Positions 33,567 to 44,412 of a stretch of 64,000 nt of DNA are shown one piece after another. Position 1 is the stretch's first letter; every line of letters begins with the position of its first letter. The stretch comes from Zygnema cylindricum (Eukaryota; Streptophyta; Zygnematophyceae; Zygnematales; Zygnemataceae). The position numbers were made by a program, and so were the translations under genes. Under the pieces are notes generated by a model that ran no database searches, was not told the origin of the DNA, and saw only the letters and a program-made list of their open reading frames with translations. Location: assembly GCA_037447655.1 (NCBI GenBank), contig JBBHKE010002438.1, forward strand, positions 57,610 through 121,609, written 5' to 3'.

Positions 33567-36500
33567 ATGTCGGCACGTGGAGGATCTGGATATCGCCTCG
33601 TGGACCATCTGTACGCTGCCATCTGTCACCGAACTCGTCTAACTCCTCGGTTCTTTGAACACGGATGGGGTGGTGCCAGCCTGGCATTTATGGAAGCTCA
33701 CACACGTCAGATGCTGGATGAGGGTCTGGACAAGGTGAGCACACCTGCGTTCTTGAATGGGGAAGAGGCACGTGTCATCGTGGCTATTGATTCGCTCCTG
33801 TGTCTACGTTACTACTAGGAATGCATCACCGGTATTTCTAATGGTGCATTACCAATGGTAATACTGATGGTACATCATTTACCATGTATGCATGGCACAT
33901 GTACCATTAGTACATGCGCCATGGTACATTTGCTAATGGTACATGTGCCATTAATATATTTTAATGTAAAGATGTTTGACAAAGAATGTTGGTGAAAATG
34001 TTTGCTGCTATAGCGTTGAAGGTCAGGAATGTGATTCACTGATATGAGATTTGATAACACAATGATACCTACACATAATTTAGTTTAGGATATTGTTTTT
34101 TTTTTTTTTTCAAAAAGCTTGACAACATCATTTCCGCTCCATCATTTCCGTTTGAGTTTGCCAATCCTGAAAGTAAGTGATGGTCTGACATGGTTTTCTA
34201 GGATAATGGGGCTGTGTTGTTCAATATTTTCTTCTTTAGGTCTTCAATACCCTTGCTTTAGGGTTCCATATTTTCTGGAAAATCTTTAATTACATGTTTT
34301 TCCAATCCAACTTTTATTTTTTACGTCTAAAAGCTAATGTCTATTAGCTGAACTGTGTCTTATAAATCGGTGTCAGGTGTCAGCACGTCTTTGGCCGCCG
34401 CCAAATCTCTCTCTTGAGTGGCGAACCGTGTGGCAGACAAAACACATGCGACTTCAGGAGGCCCTGCTGGCCACCACGTGTCCTCCTGAGATCAAGTCAT
34501 CTCTTCCACGAGAGAGTCTGATGGGGAGAGTACAATGGCTGACACCTGGGCCGGATTCCATTCCTGGACATGTGGCGCCATCCTGTGCTATCCATCTGGC
34601 AGGTAAGGGGAGGCAAACATACAGCAATTTGTCTACTTTCATGCGGATTGATTTGATTGAGAGCAGCTGGAGGCTCACTTTAATTCAGTCGATTGACGAG
34701 TATGAATGGAAACCAATGTTAGAGAAATTTTTCCACAGTTGTCGTAACTCATCATTTTATGAAATGCAACAACAAAGAAGACAATAGTGCTAGAAAAACA
34801 ATGAGAAAAGAATGGTCTCAGCAAGTGACAGTTGTGAAGCATGTCTATAAAAAAGGGGATTGACTAACTTGAGGATTACATCCTAGATTCTTCTGCAAAG
34901 ATAGTAGAGGTTTTTTGCAGCGTGTGCAAAAAATGGACCCTGTAATTTTTAAGTTGACAGCTCCCCAACCCATTGTTCAATTGTACAGATTAGAAACACT
35001 ATACCTTGTCATACAATTCTGCACGATTTTTTTGGGTATAGTATACATGGTGACAAGATATAGTTTCCAATTATTTTTGCACGCTTGAACTGTGCCTCAA
35101 ACACATGGAGCTATGTGAGGGACTGGGCTTGTGTGCTTCACAAGGCAACGGTGTACAATAACTTTGAATGTTTCATGATGTAAAGTTTTTCTCTGTATTG
35201 CTATTTTGGGTGTCTACAGATACGGATACAGCTTAAAATCTGACCAATTCAGATAGAATCTATTCTGGGAACCTATAGGACACAGGTCAATGATGTTGAC
35301 GTTTTTCAGTTCACCATACAGTTCACTGTAGTTCCTTTGGACAAGCAGTGTGGATTTTAATAGTGTCACTCTATTTTTTTTGTCATAAAAGGCTTGTTTT
35401 GGACGGTTGTTCTTCACGTATTTTTTCTCTTCGTCAATCATGATGTTCCAGACTAGTTTATGTGGGCACCAAAACGAAAATGGTTGTCCAGCCTTAGTTA
35501 TCGTGAACAGAGCAATCCATCAATCATTGCAAATTATATAAATTTATGGACGTTTGTTTACATGGCCGTTATTGTTAGTAATTGTATGGGTGGGTTTGTA
35601 TGTGTACCGTACATGGAAGGTGAATGCAAATGTTTTACGAGCCATTTTATTCTTATTGCAGGAACGGGAGACCATGGATTTATCCGAAGATTACGACTAG
35701 GGATTCCTCTGCTGAAATATGGCATTTCTACCATGGTTTTGGAGAGGTAGTGAGCCTTTGCAGTCTCTACCTCTGCACTGAAGGTGCGTGGTTATGGAAT
35801 GTGAAACTGTCACGGAAACAATGGGAAGGTTTGGAGAGAATTGATATTCCTTCTGCATGCAAGAGGTTTGGTTCTGAATATTGTGACTGAACGGAGGAAT
35901 TAGGTGGAATTGAACCTTTTTTTTTTTTTTTTGGGAATAAAACGACGTCTTGTTTTCCGTTTCTGAATGTTGATGATATTTTCTCCGATGATGACATTGG
36001 TGTATCGACACAAATTTCATATTGTCGACTGAAACTTGTGGATGAACAGTTGCATGGCGTACTGTTTTTGACGTTTTAACGAACGAATTTACGTTTCATA
36101 GCCAGCCTTATGCAGCAATATTTAGATGCAAACAATTCTTTTACATGTGTCTGTCTCTCCCTTTTACCCAGTGGCAAACTGTGAACCAAACCATAGTTCA
36201 AATGTGCGACAACAATTGGAAACGTTACATGAAAATACCGGTGTTATATGTTTTTTTATATTCTGATACACCTATGGTACGCGTTTTATACGTATTCGAC
36301 AACATATAACCATTCTCATTGTTTTTGCACATTTGAACCATGTCTTTTGAACTGCACAAACAAGCTGCCATGGCACTGCACTGACAGCTGTCAGCACCTG
36401 GTTGGTCCATAAAATGGTAGCCCATTTGATGGAAAACGGAGGTCCAGATTCCAAAGTGGCACTTAACTGACAGCTGCTAGCACCTGATTGGTCCTGGCAG

Positions 36501-38643
36501 CCCTTTTTACGGAAAACGGAGGCCCAGTTTGCAAAGTGGCTCTCGGCTCCGTTGTGTGAGTGACCTTTTGCTTCTTGGGAGGGCCACTATAGATGAGGCC
36601 CGGGCGTTACTGCACTGGATGGTGACACAGGGAGGCATGGAGAGAGTGGGAGTTTGCGGCCTCAGCATGGGTGAGGAATGGAAGAAGCTTCTCCAAAAAA
36701 CCCTAACAAACCCTGAAAACCTCTAAAAATCCTGCTTCTCTTGATAAACTCTAAAAAGTCTTAATACTCAATAATCATTTACATTTAAAGTAAAAACCGT
36801 CGAGAGATACACATTTCATTAGAAAAGGGAGCATAAAAAAGCTTTTCGGCTTACCAAACGCACGAAGAGATCAATGTTCCTGGCCTGTAGTTGGCTCTGA
36901 AACTGTAATAAACTGCAGCAAAATAATTACGTTTGTTAAATTATCTACCAAACTGAACTCAAGGTATTCAATTTAATTAGGAAAGCTGTATAAATAAGCT
37001 TTAAAATCTGCAGGGAGCATAGAAAGTAAGCGCAGGTTATCCCATAGGTAGAGGACCACAAAGCTTTTTCCTACCGTGCTCGCTTCGCTTTCCGAGTCCG
37101 GCCTTGCGACTTCAAAGGAAAATTACCGGACATATTTACTTGTTTTGCTAGGTACGTTTTTCTAAATAATCGTTTAGATTCTGGCGAAATGATCCTAACA
37201 AATACTGCATGTTGCTGTCCGTTCTCAGGAGGAGTGCATGCAGCAATGGTCGGTGCACTCCATAAAACTCCGGTGGCCATAGTTCCCATGTTGGCACCAC
37301 ACTCGGCCGCAGCCGCCTTCTGTGACGGTCTTCTGAGGCACGGGACGGCATGGGAGGCGCTGGAAGGGAGAGAGGCGAGAGGGAGAAAGGAAAGAGAGGG
37401 GAGAGAGAGAGAAATCGCGGAGGAAGACGGGGGAAGGGAGGCAATGGGAGATTCGAGGCTCAGGATGCGGCAAGTGTTGGAGCTGACAGACATAAGGAGG
37501 TTTCCGAAACCAAAGGTGCCAGAGGCAGCTATAATCGTCGCAGCATCGGTGAGAGGGAGGGGAGGGAGGGGTACGGAGAGGGAGGGAGAGAAGGTAGAGG
37601 GAGGGAAAGAAGGGAGAGGGAGGGAGAGGGAGAGGGAGGAGGGAGAGAGGAGATGGAGGCGGGGGGTAAGGGTTTATATGTAGGTTTGGGATAGGTCTAG
37701 ACTGTTTAATATTTTTTGGATATTGAGTGAGTATTACTAGAAGTTTTATTGCAGAAAGGCAGATGGGTTTGTTTTATCGATTGGGTTAAAGAAGAGAGAA
37801 AGAGAAGAGAGATGAAGTGGAATCGGGTATCTTGTCAGATTATGCCGTCGAGACATTGACAAAATTCAGTACACTGCCCATGGCTAATAGTGCTAAACAT
37901 TTTTTGGGCACTACAACGCCTTTAACTTTTATTCAACCGTGAGTTTTTTCTAATTAACGGAGCAAACAAAGTAAGTCCGTTATGTTCTGATGTTTCTCAA
38001 AGAGTAACGATTGAAAATGGAGTTAAAGAAGTTTTAGTGCCTAATAACAATGGGCAGAGAGAGTACTGTTGTATATTTAGGAGGTTATGGCGATATTTTG
38101 TGTGCGGTATTCAGAAGGGTCTCAATACTCTATACATCAGCTCAACATATCGTTTTGCCAATATTGATATTGTGTTTCGTCAATATCCGTATTCCACACA
38201 AGCATAACAGATTAACGTATTGGTTCTGAATCGATTATGATTGGAAAAAAAACAGCACTTACGTTAATAGCGATTCAAGGTGTACCAGACCAATTTGCTT
38301 GTAGGTGTTAAAAAAACAATGTGTTAAGACTAGTATGATTCACACTCGATTCTTTTTCCGTTTTTTTGTTGCAAAACCTCTCCATTGGCTCCATTTTTTA
38401 TGTAGGAAGAATGTTTTCCTCGAGACTTCATTTTGAATCTCTCCCTCTGTTGGTTGACCCCATTGGCTCATTTTTTTTATGCAGGAAGACGAATACATTC
38501 CTCGAGACTCCATTTTGAGTCTCCATGAGGCGTGGCCCGGTTCTGAACTCCGTTGGGTTCGAGGTGGACATGTGTCGTCATTCCTTTTCCACGACAGAGC
38601 ATTTCAAAAGGCTATTTATGATGCTCTTTCTCGCATTCCATGA
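33567..38643 (+). CDS. ABHD18: ABHD18-like (DUF2048) alpha/beta hydrolase, six exons
   Basis: Six exons join in phase: 33567-33734, 34377-34602, 35662-35746, 36501-36670, 37229-37548 and 38485-38643 (1128 nt, 375 residues), all with GT-AG introns. Family marks are DHLYAAICHRT and FFEHGWGG (N-terminus), WRTVWQTK, HLAGTGDHGFIRRLRLG (about 128-144), TMVLESPFYGKRRP, CVSDLLLLGRATIDEARALL, the nucleophile elbow VCGLSMGGVHAAM (Ser215), FPKPK, then EDEYIPRD (likely Asp325) and RGGHVSSF (His352). The Ser-Asp-His triad is complete and the length fits plant members. Substrate and place of action are not established for the family. The start is the first ATG after upstream stops. AATAAA at 38660 follows the stop. 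Exon 5 encodes a charged Glu/Arg-rich insert (about 265-287). It was identified by motif memory, not by a search; orthology to ABHD18 is likely, not proved. Confidence 0.88.
34975..35090. repeat. Small inverted-repeat element in intron 2
   Basis: The left arm GTTCAATTGTACAGATTAG...AAACACTATACCTTGTCA pairs with the right arm TGACAAGATATAGTTTCC...GCACGCTTGAAC. The arm sequence resembles that of the element in intron 3, so both appear to be one MITE-like family. Confidence 0.55.
36177..36357. repeat. Small inverted-repeat element in intron 3
   Basis: ATAGTTCAAATGTGC (36193-36207) pairs with GCACATTTGAACCAT (36327-36341); outward, AACTGTGAAC pairs loosely with the TTGAACTGCAC segment, and inward AACAATTGG with CTCATTGTT. 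No coding capacity. Confidence 0.6.
36371..36540 (+). repeat. Tandem duplication of the exon 4 splice acceptor
   Basis: Copy 1 (36371-36456) and copy 2 (36457 onward) share TGGCAC..ACTGACAGCTG, CAGCACCTGRTTGGTCC, an AG acceptor followed by CCC, and GGAAAACGGAGG. Copy 2 holds the true exon 4 start at 36501. Copy 1 keeps the same frame (SPFDGKRRS against SPFYGKRRP) but meets TAA 15 codons later. The two AGs are 80 bp apart. Confidence 0.8.
37363..37672 (+). repeat. Purine (GA)-rich tract across exon 5 and the intron 5 donor
   Basis: GGGAGA/GAGAGG repeats fill the middle of exon 5 (37363-37440) and, after a normal coding stretch, resume right after the donor at 37549 for about 120 bp. The coding part gives the charged insert of the hydrolase. 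The plus strand carries many runs of three or more G and may form G-quadruplexes. Confidence 0.7.
38262..38284. repeat. Isolated right terminus of an M element in intron 5
   Basis: GTTAATAGCGATTCAAGGTGTA matches the right M terminus with two differences. I find no left terminus in the preceding 600 bp, so it is a remnant. Confidence 0.45.
38376..38540 (+). repeat. Tandem duplication of the exon 6 splice acceptor
   Basis: Copy 1 reads CCATTGGCTCCATTTTTTATGTAG then GAAGAATGTTTTCCTCGAGA; copy 2 reads CCATTGGCTCATTTTTTTTATGCAG then GAAGACGAATACATTCCTCG. Both keep a pyrimidine tract and AG; the AGs (38405 and 38484) are 79 bp apart. Copy 1 translates EECFPRDFILNL against EDEYIPRDSILSL in the true exon, so it lacks the Asp. 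Confidence 0.8.
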
Positions 38644-38659
38644 CCTTTTCTATGGTTAA

Positions 38660-38665
38660 AATAAA
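38660..38665 (+). terminator. Poly(A) signal of the hydrolase gene
   Basis: AATAAA 17 bases after the stop codon, within GGTTAAAATAAAGAG. Very close to the stop but canonical. Confidence 0.5.
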
Positions 38666-38780
38666 GAGAAGAAGATTTTATTTCATAGCCCCATGGTTTA
38701 AATAACTCAAATCATTTGGGTTCAAAGCATGATTGAAGGGTCAAGCTTCGTTAAAGGCTAGAGATGAGTACTTTTATGGT

Positions 38781-38789
38781 TATAAATAG
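38781..38789 (+). promoter_or_regulatory. Possible TATA box, no gene downstream
   Basis: GGTTATAAATAGGGC is a good TATA word followed by GATCTCTGTGTTCGGAGCCC. No coding region or LTR partner follows within 2 kb, so it may belong to an old solo LTR or a non-coding transcript. Confidence 0.25.
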
Positions 38790-41084
38790 GGCGTAGAAGG
38801 ATCTAGATTCGATCTCTGTGTTCGGAGCCCTCCACTGGTGGTTCTCTTTGTGGTCCGAGAGAAAACCAAAGGAGAAACCGAGGGAGTTTCGATTAGATTC
38901 TTTGGGAGGATTAATGAAATCTATTGTTTTAATGGAGTTGTTGCAATACGAAAGAACACTGTATGCAATTGAATGCTAGTCATAGAAATGTTGTTAAACA
39001 CACCGTTTTTGGAACGAATAAATTTTAGTTACATATTTGTTTAGCTTTTTTGTTTGAAACAATCTTGATAAGTGTTGTTGGTTCTAGTTTCTGACTGCAT
39101 TGTGTTATTTTATTCGGTTAATTATGTCCTGGAATACAACAAAATCCTGGACAAATTAATACTGAATCTTCGAATCCTACTTACAGATATTGGTCCTCGT
39201 GTAAGAGTCAAACAGTACGGTACAGATTGCATCGTTATTAATGGTTATAGCACCATAGTTCACATATGTCAAAACATCTGGAAACTCTATATGTTGTTAC
39301 CACATATTACGCACGATTCTGTAAAACACGCATGGTAGACTATGGAGTAACCACATATAGCGATTCCGACTGTCTTACCACATCTGGAATATGAATAGCA
39401 TTATAATAGAAGACTTAATTAGGGAAGCAAGAAGGTAAACCATCTGAGTACATCGGAGCAAAAACTGAAAGGCAGAGACAAAACCGAAGAACAAACTAAA
39501 TAAAAGGAAAAACAGTGCGTAAGAAATTAACACACAAACAAAGGCGAGCTAACAAAGGGCATTGCAAAGAGCAATGAGCACAAAACTAACAACAAGATGA
39601 CGTACCCAAACCAAAACTACCTAACCAAACCCTAATATAAAGTGACGCTTTCAAAAGCCCCCAGGCTCGGTGGAGCACACTGAGAGCGTTCCAGAACACG
39701 CTGAAGTCCATAATAGCAATAGCAGATCGAAGGGGGATATAAGCTTGCGCTCGATGTAAAGCCACAGATAAACGAGTTATCCAAAGCAACTACCAAACAA
39801 CCAAATATCTTGGCCGCTGCCAAAATAAAGTCATCCACAGCATTGCGGTGTGCTTAATCTCGCTCCCTCCTTTCAGCGTCACATGACGCGCGGCCTCCAA
39901 TATGTCGAGCCACCTAATTACAGACTGCATCTGAGGCTGTCTGAGGTTCGAGTATTGAAACATGTATTAATGTGCTATAGATCGATAGCCGGTGAACAAG
40001 ACTTGACTACCTGTTTTGCCCTCGCGTTTCTTTCATGCATAGATCTATAGTTGATGGGTGATTTAAAACCATAGAAATCTGGAGGTTACGAAAGTATCAT
40101 GTTGGTTCAACAGAAAGAAATAACATAATGAAAAGACCTGCGATGAATGAACCATCAACGGATACAACGGGTACAAACGGGAGGAAAAACTGAAGAAAGT
40201 TTTTAGGCACTTCAAGAGTTCAAAGAAGATAACACAAAGAGATGATAATGCTTTGACACGCTCAACACAAGTAGTTTTCATTAAAAAAATGTCGACACAT
40301 TCACACTCCAGTAATCGCTATTAGGTTTACAGAAAACAAAGTAAAATAACAACAACACCAACAATGATAACGAAAACAATAATGTAAATGTAATAAACAA
40401 AGTCACTGAGTTTCAAAATACAATCAAGAGTTTCAAGGTTTTAAAAAATACACAATAAACATTGCAGAGAAAAGTGTTATTTCCTTTCCTTGCAAGTGAT
40501 TTAAAAAAAGGGCTTCACAAATGCAAGTGAAATAAAATCTACATTTCCTCGGCCTGAAGTCCTACCTGAATCAAACAGTTTTAGCCAAATTAAACGTTTA
40601 AACATTTCGAGCCTCTTCCTCCAACTAAGAACTATACAACTACTTTGGAAGTTCAGCTTTTGTCTTTTAATCAGAAACTTTTAAACCAATAAAAGCCTAA
40701 CCTCACATTATTTCCGTTGTTTTACCAAAACCTCCCCACACGTTTTCCATTTACAACAAAACCTTTTTTTTCTTGATTGAGTTTTAACCAGAGAAAAAAT
40801 ATACACAGCGAATAAGTGTCCATTTTGTGACACTCTCTTCTTACCCTCTACCTCTCTCTGCTTCCCAACTGCCTCTCCCTCTCTCTCCCTTCCCCGCTCT
40901 CCCTCTCTCTCTCCCTCCTTTCTACTGCCTCGGTCTCTACCGTCTACCAAAGAACCTTTTTTTTCCCCTAACTATTTCTGATTCACACACACCACACATC
41001 TAAAACTGCCAATTTTTTGTTATAAAGTCGTAAAAATAAAAAATAAAAATTAAGCTAACAAAGTACAGAAAATTCATGAGAAGG
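38790..41084. other. Intergenic DNA, no gene recognised
   Basis: Only short chance frames are seen. A CT-rich stretch lies at 40835-40935. Otherwise AT-rich with no element termini that I recognise. Confidence 0.5.
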
Positions 41085-43756
41085 TCACCTCCGAGATCGA
41101 GGAGAAGTAGGAGGAGAGGGATTAGGAGAAGGACGAGGAGCTCGAAGTCGATTTCGACTTTTCTTCGATTTCGCAGGAGCTCGAACTCGAGTTCTAACTC
41201 GTAAACAAGTCCAGATCTGTCTCCCTCCTCTCTCTCCCTCCCACTCGTCGTCTCCTCCCATCCCTCCACTGTACGGATCTTTCCACCTTTTTGTCGCAAG
41301 TCGCAACGAAATCCCAAACATATCAACGGCTTCATTATGAACCGACGGTCCTTTCGAGTCCTCGAAATGGTTTTTGTCGGATCGGGCATTCTTTAAATAG
41401 TCATTATTAATATTATTATTACTATTATTATTGTTGTTACTACCTTTTGTCTCTATGTTTTGTAAATAATGATCGTCTTGATTCCAATGTTGTAAAGTTA
41501 CAACTCTTTGAGCAGAAACCATCGCCGAATTTTCTAAGTACTCGGCATTCGACTCCTTCGAAACCGAAATTCTCGAGTTCGAAACTGGAGAGAGAGATTC
41601 GCTCGACAAAGGAACAATAGCCCGTCGCGTCCCACCTTTTTGAGAGAGAGAGAGAGATATACCCCCTTTGGACTCCAGTAAAACACCGTTCGAATCTGTT
41701 TGTGGTAGTTTTCCTCCCAAACATGTGACTTTTTCAACCATTGCTTGGACAACTCGCTCTAAGGCTTCCACTCTCCTTCCTCCCTCTTTCCCCTCTCTCT
41801 CTTCCTTCCCTTCCTCTCTCTCCTCTCTCTCTCTCTCTCCCTCTCCCTCCTCTTCCATCGGCTGAACCACCGTCACACTGCAACACACGACATCACTTCT
41901 TTGTCCTTTTTTCAACAAATTTTTTTCTGCCCCTTTCTCCTCTCTTGCTTCTTTTCCTTCTGCAAAATTTTCTTCTCCTTCCTCTTCCTTCTCTTTCCCT
42001 TCGTCCTTCTCCTCTTCCTCTCCTTCTTGTCCTTCTTCTCTTTCATCTTTTTCTCCTTTCCCATTTTCTAAAGACGAAGGTCCGTCGACGATTTCGGGAA
42101 CCAAAATCATCGCTGGTTTTTTCCATTCTAAACCTCGGTTCGAGAAAATTTCGACTTTTTTTTCAACTTCGTTCTCTTTCCCTCTCCCTCTCGCCGTTTT
42201 CTCCATCGGAAAATAGTCTCTCTCCGAAAACTCCCCTCTCTCTTGCAAAAAACCCCATTTGTCCCCAATAAATAATCTTGCCATTTCTGCACTAATATTC
42301 CCGTGGCTCTCTTCAAACACTAATCCGTGACTTCTCCTCCTCTCTTCTATCCCTTCTCTCTCCCTCTCTCTCTCTCTCCTCCCTCCCTCCCCTCCGTAGT
42401 CCCAAATCCTCCCCTCGATCGCCTGAGCTGCCTCCATAGCGAAAGTCTGCGAATCCCCAAATTGACACTAATTCATGTGAGATTTCCACTAACGGACAAA
42501 AAGAAGAGGAGAACCAAAAAAAGGGGAAAAAGGGAACAGTTAAAAAGAGAAAACAAATGAAAGAGGCAGAAAAAGAGAACGAGAAAGGAGAGAGAGGGAA
42601 AAAATAAACCCAGATCCGGTTTTCACAAATCTTACCAAAATCCAAAACAATTTTCAGATCCAATCCGATCAAAAAACACCACAAAAAAATAAAAATAAAA
42701 CAAGAGGGATAGGATAACATTTTCAACCTCGCCTCTTAGCGTTATCCCTGACCCTGACTCTTAACCCTAATCCTAACCCTAAATGGACCACCGACTAAAA
42801 CCCTAACCGACACCCTCCGTGAAACCCTAATGCTAACCCTAACTCAAACCCTAATTTTCACTCCAAATGAACCCTCTCTCTCTCCCTCTTATCTCACTCT
42901 CTCCCTCTCTAACTCTTAGATAAAAAAGGCTAAAAACCCAACAAAGCTTGAAAATAAATTCAAAAAATTAGGGTTTCAAGCTCACCGCATTCCGAAGTCG
43001 GAGCCATTCAGAATGCAATTCTCCTTTGGGCCTCCCTCCACCCCCTCCACCCCCTCTTCCTCCCCCTGCTTCTCCTCCTCCTCCTACTCCTCCTCCTATC
43101 TCTCCCCCCCAACTACTCGCTTTCCGCCTATTCGGTCTTCCCAAAATCTCCTCTCCCTCCCCCTCCAGCCTTTGCCAGTTGTCACATCTTCCTTCCCTCT
43201 CTCTCTCTCTCCCTCTCTCCCTCCCTCGCTCTCCACCCCACCCTATCGCTTTCGCCCTCATTTCCTCTCTCATCATCTCTGCCCACCTCCCTCTCATCTT
43301 CCCTGCGTCTATGCCTCTCCTTCTCCCCCTCCCTTCCCCCTCACTCGCTTCCCTCTCTTCCTGTCCCATCCCTCTCCTTCTCCCGATTCTCCTTTCCTCA
43401 TCGTCATCGCCATCCTCTCCCTCTCCTTCTCTTCCCCCTTCTCTCTCTCCCATTCCAACTCCCTCTTCGTCTTCCTCCATTCCCATTCCCTCCTCCTCCC
43501 TCTCCCTCTCTCTGTACTCCTCCCTCTCCTCCTCCATCTCGCTCTCCCTCCCCTCACTTTCCCTCTCCTCCCCCTCACTCGACCCCCCACTACTCTCCCC
43601 CAGAGCCGTCGTCAACCACGAAAATCTCGGGGGAGAAAGAGACAAAACTGTACTTCTATTTCTCTCCCTCTCCCCCTCACTTTTATTTTTGTTGTCTACC
43701 TCTCCCTCCTCCCCATACCTCCCATTGGATCGAACAATCCTTACCGTCGCTTGCAT
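41085..43756 (-). CDS. Predicted two-exon gene, Glu/Arg-rich protein of unknown function
   Basis: Two long minus-strand frames join in phase. Exon 1 (43756-42986, 257 codons) ends CGGAATGCG before GTGAGC; exon 2 starts at 42446 after TTCGCAG and runs 454 codons to a TGA at 41085, giving about 710 residues. No domain is recognised. Visible parts are an N-terminal segment (MQATVRIVRSNGRYGEEGEV), long Glu/Arg and Glu/Gly low-complexity tracts, more ordinary sequence around MARLFIGDKWGF and VVQAMVEKVTCLGGKLP, an Asn run near exon 2 residues 345-358, and a basic Ser/Pro/Arg tail. The intron holds AACCCTAA teloboxes typical of plant 5' regions, and a GTAC/G-box island lies upstream. Low complexity can give long frames by chance, so it is tentative; exon 2 alone (ATG at 42437) is an alternative. 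Confidence 0.38.
42740..42860. promoter_or_regulatory. Telobox cluster (AACCCTAA) in intron 1
   Basis: At least five ACCCTAA or AACCCTAA words occur between 42750 and 42855, with another (TTAGGGTTT) at 42968 beside the predicted donor. Interstitial teloboxes are common in 5' regions of plant ribosomal-protein and other highly expressed genes. They are too irregular to be telomeric repeat arrays. Confidence 0.6.
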
Positions 43757-43990
43757 CCCTCCTCCCCCTCTGTCTCCCTCCCTCTCCCCCCCCCCCCTCC
43801 CCCCTCCCCCCCCCCCCTCCTCCTCCCCCTCCCCCCCCCCCTCTCTCCCCTCCCCCCCCTCCCCCCCCCCCCCCTTCCCCCCCCCCCCCCCCCCTCCCTC
43901 CCCTCCCCCCCCCTCCCCTCTCCCTCCCCCTCCGTCTCCCTCCCTCTCCCCTGCCTCCCGTCCCTCTCCTCCTCTGTCCCCCCCCCCCGC
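43755..43990. repeat. Poly-C/CT tract (poly-G on the minus strand)
   Basis: CCCCCCCC-TCCC runs of 8 to 16 cytosines fill this stretch. It is the most compositionally extreme part of the window. Frames over 300 codons cross it on both strands and are artefacts of the tract. Confidence 0.9.
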
Positions 43991-44119
43991 CCTTCCACCA
44001 CCTCAGCCACTAACCCCATCCGTACAGACTGAACGGAAGGCTGTACGGACGGGCTCCTTTTTGTCCTTATTCGACTGGACGCTGTCCAAACAGAAGATGC
44101 CACATGGCACATGGCTCCT

Positions 44120-44412
44120 CCCGCTCCCTCTCCCTCTCCCTCTCCCTCCCCCCTCCCACTCGGCCCCGCCTGTTTCCCTCTCCCCCCCTCTCCCGCCCCA
44201 TCCTGTCCTCCCTCTTCCCTCTCCCCCTCCCCCGAATTTGTCGCCAGTGAACCCTCCTGATGACGTAATCCGGATCCTAAGGGCCAAGTGGCAGGCGGTC
44301 TTGAACTGCCACGTGGCAAACTTTGTCTGTATTCTTCCTCTCCCCCTCCCCCTCCCTCTCTCGCTCCCCCTCCCCCTCCTCCCCCTCCCTCTCTCCCCCC
44401 GCCCCCCCTCCT
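44120..44412. repeat. CT-rich low-complexity blocks
   Basis: CCCTCTCCCTCTCCC blocks at 44120-44240 and 44335-44410 are separated by a non-repetitive stretch (44240-44335) that includes the palindromic G-box GCCACGTGGC at 44309-44318. Confidence 0.75.

Noticed and set aside
33173-33658. 161-codon frame overlapping the start of the hydrolase gene.
   Set aside because: It lies in the promoter/5' leader and runs out of frame through exon 1, whose in-frame product has clear family motifs.
42740-42860. Interstitial telomere array.
   Set aside because: The CCCTAA words are irregularly spaced and interleaved with unique sequence, unlike a telomeric array; they read as plant teloboxes.
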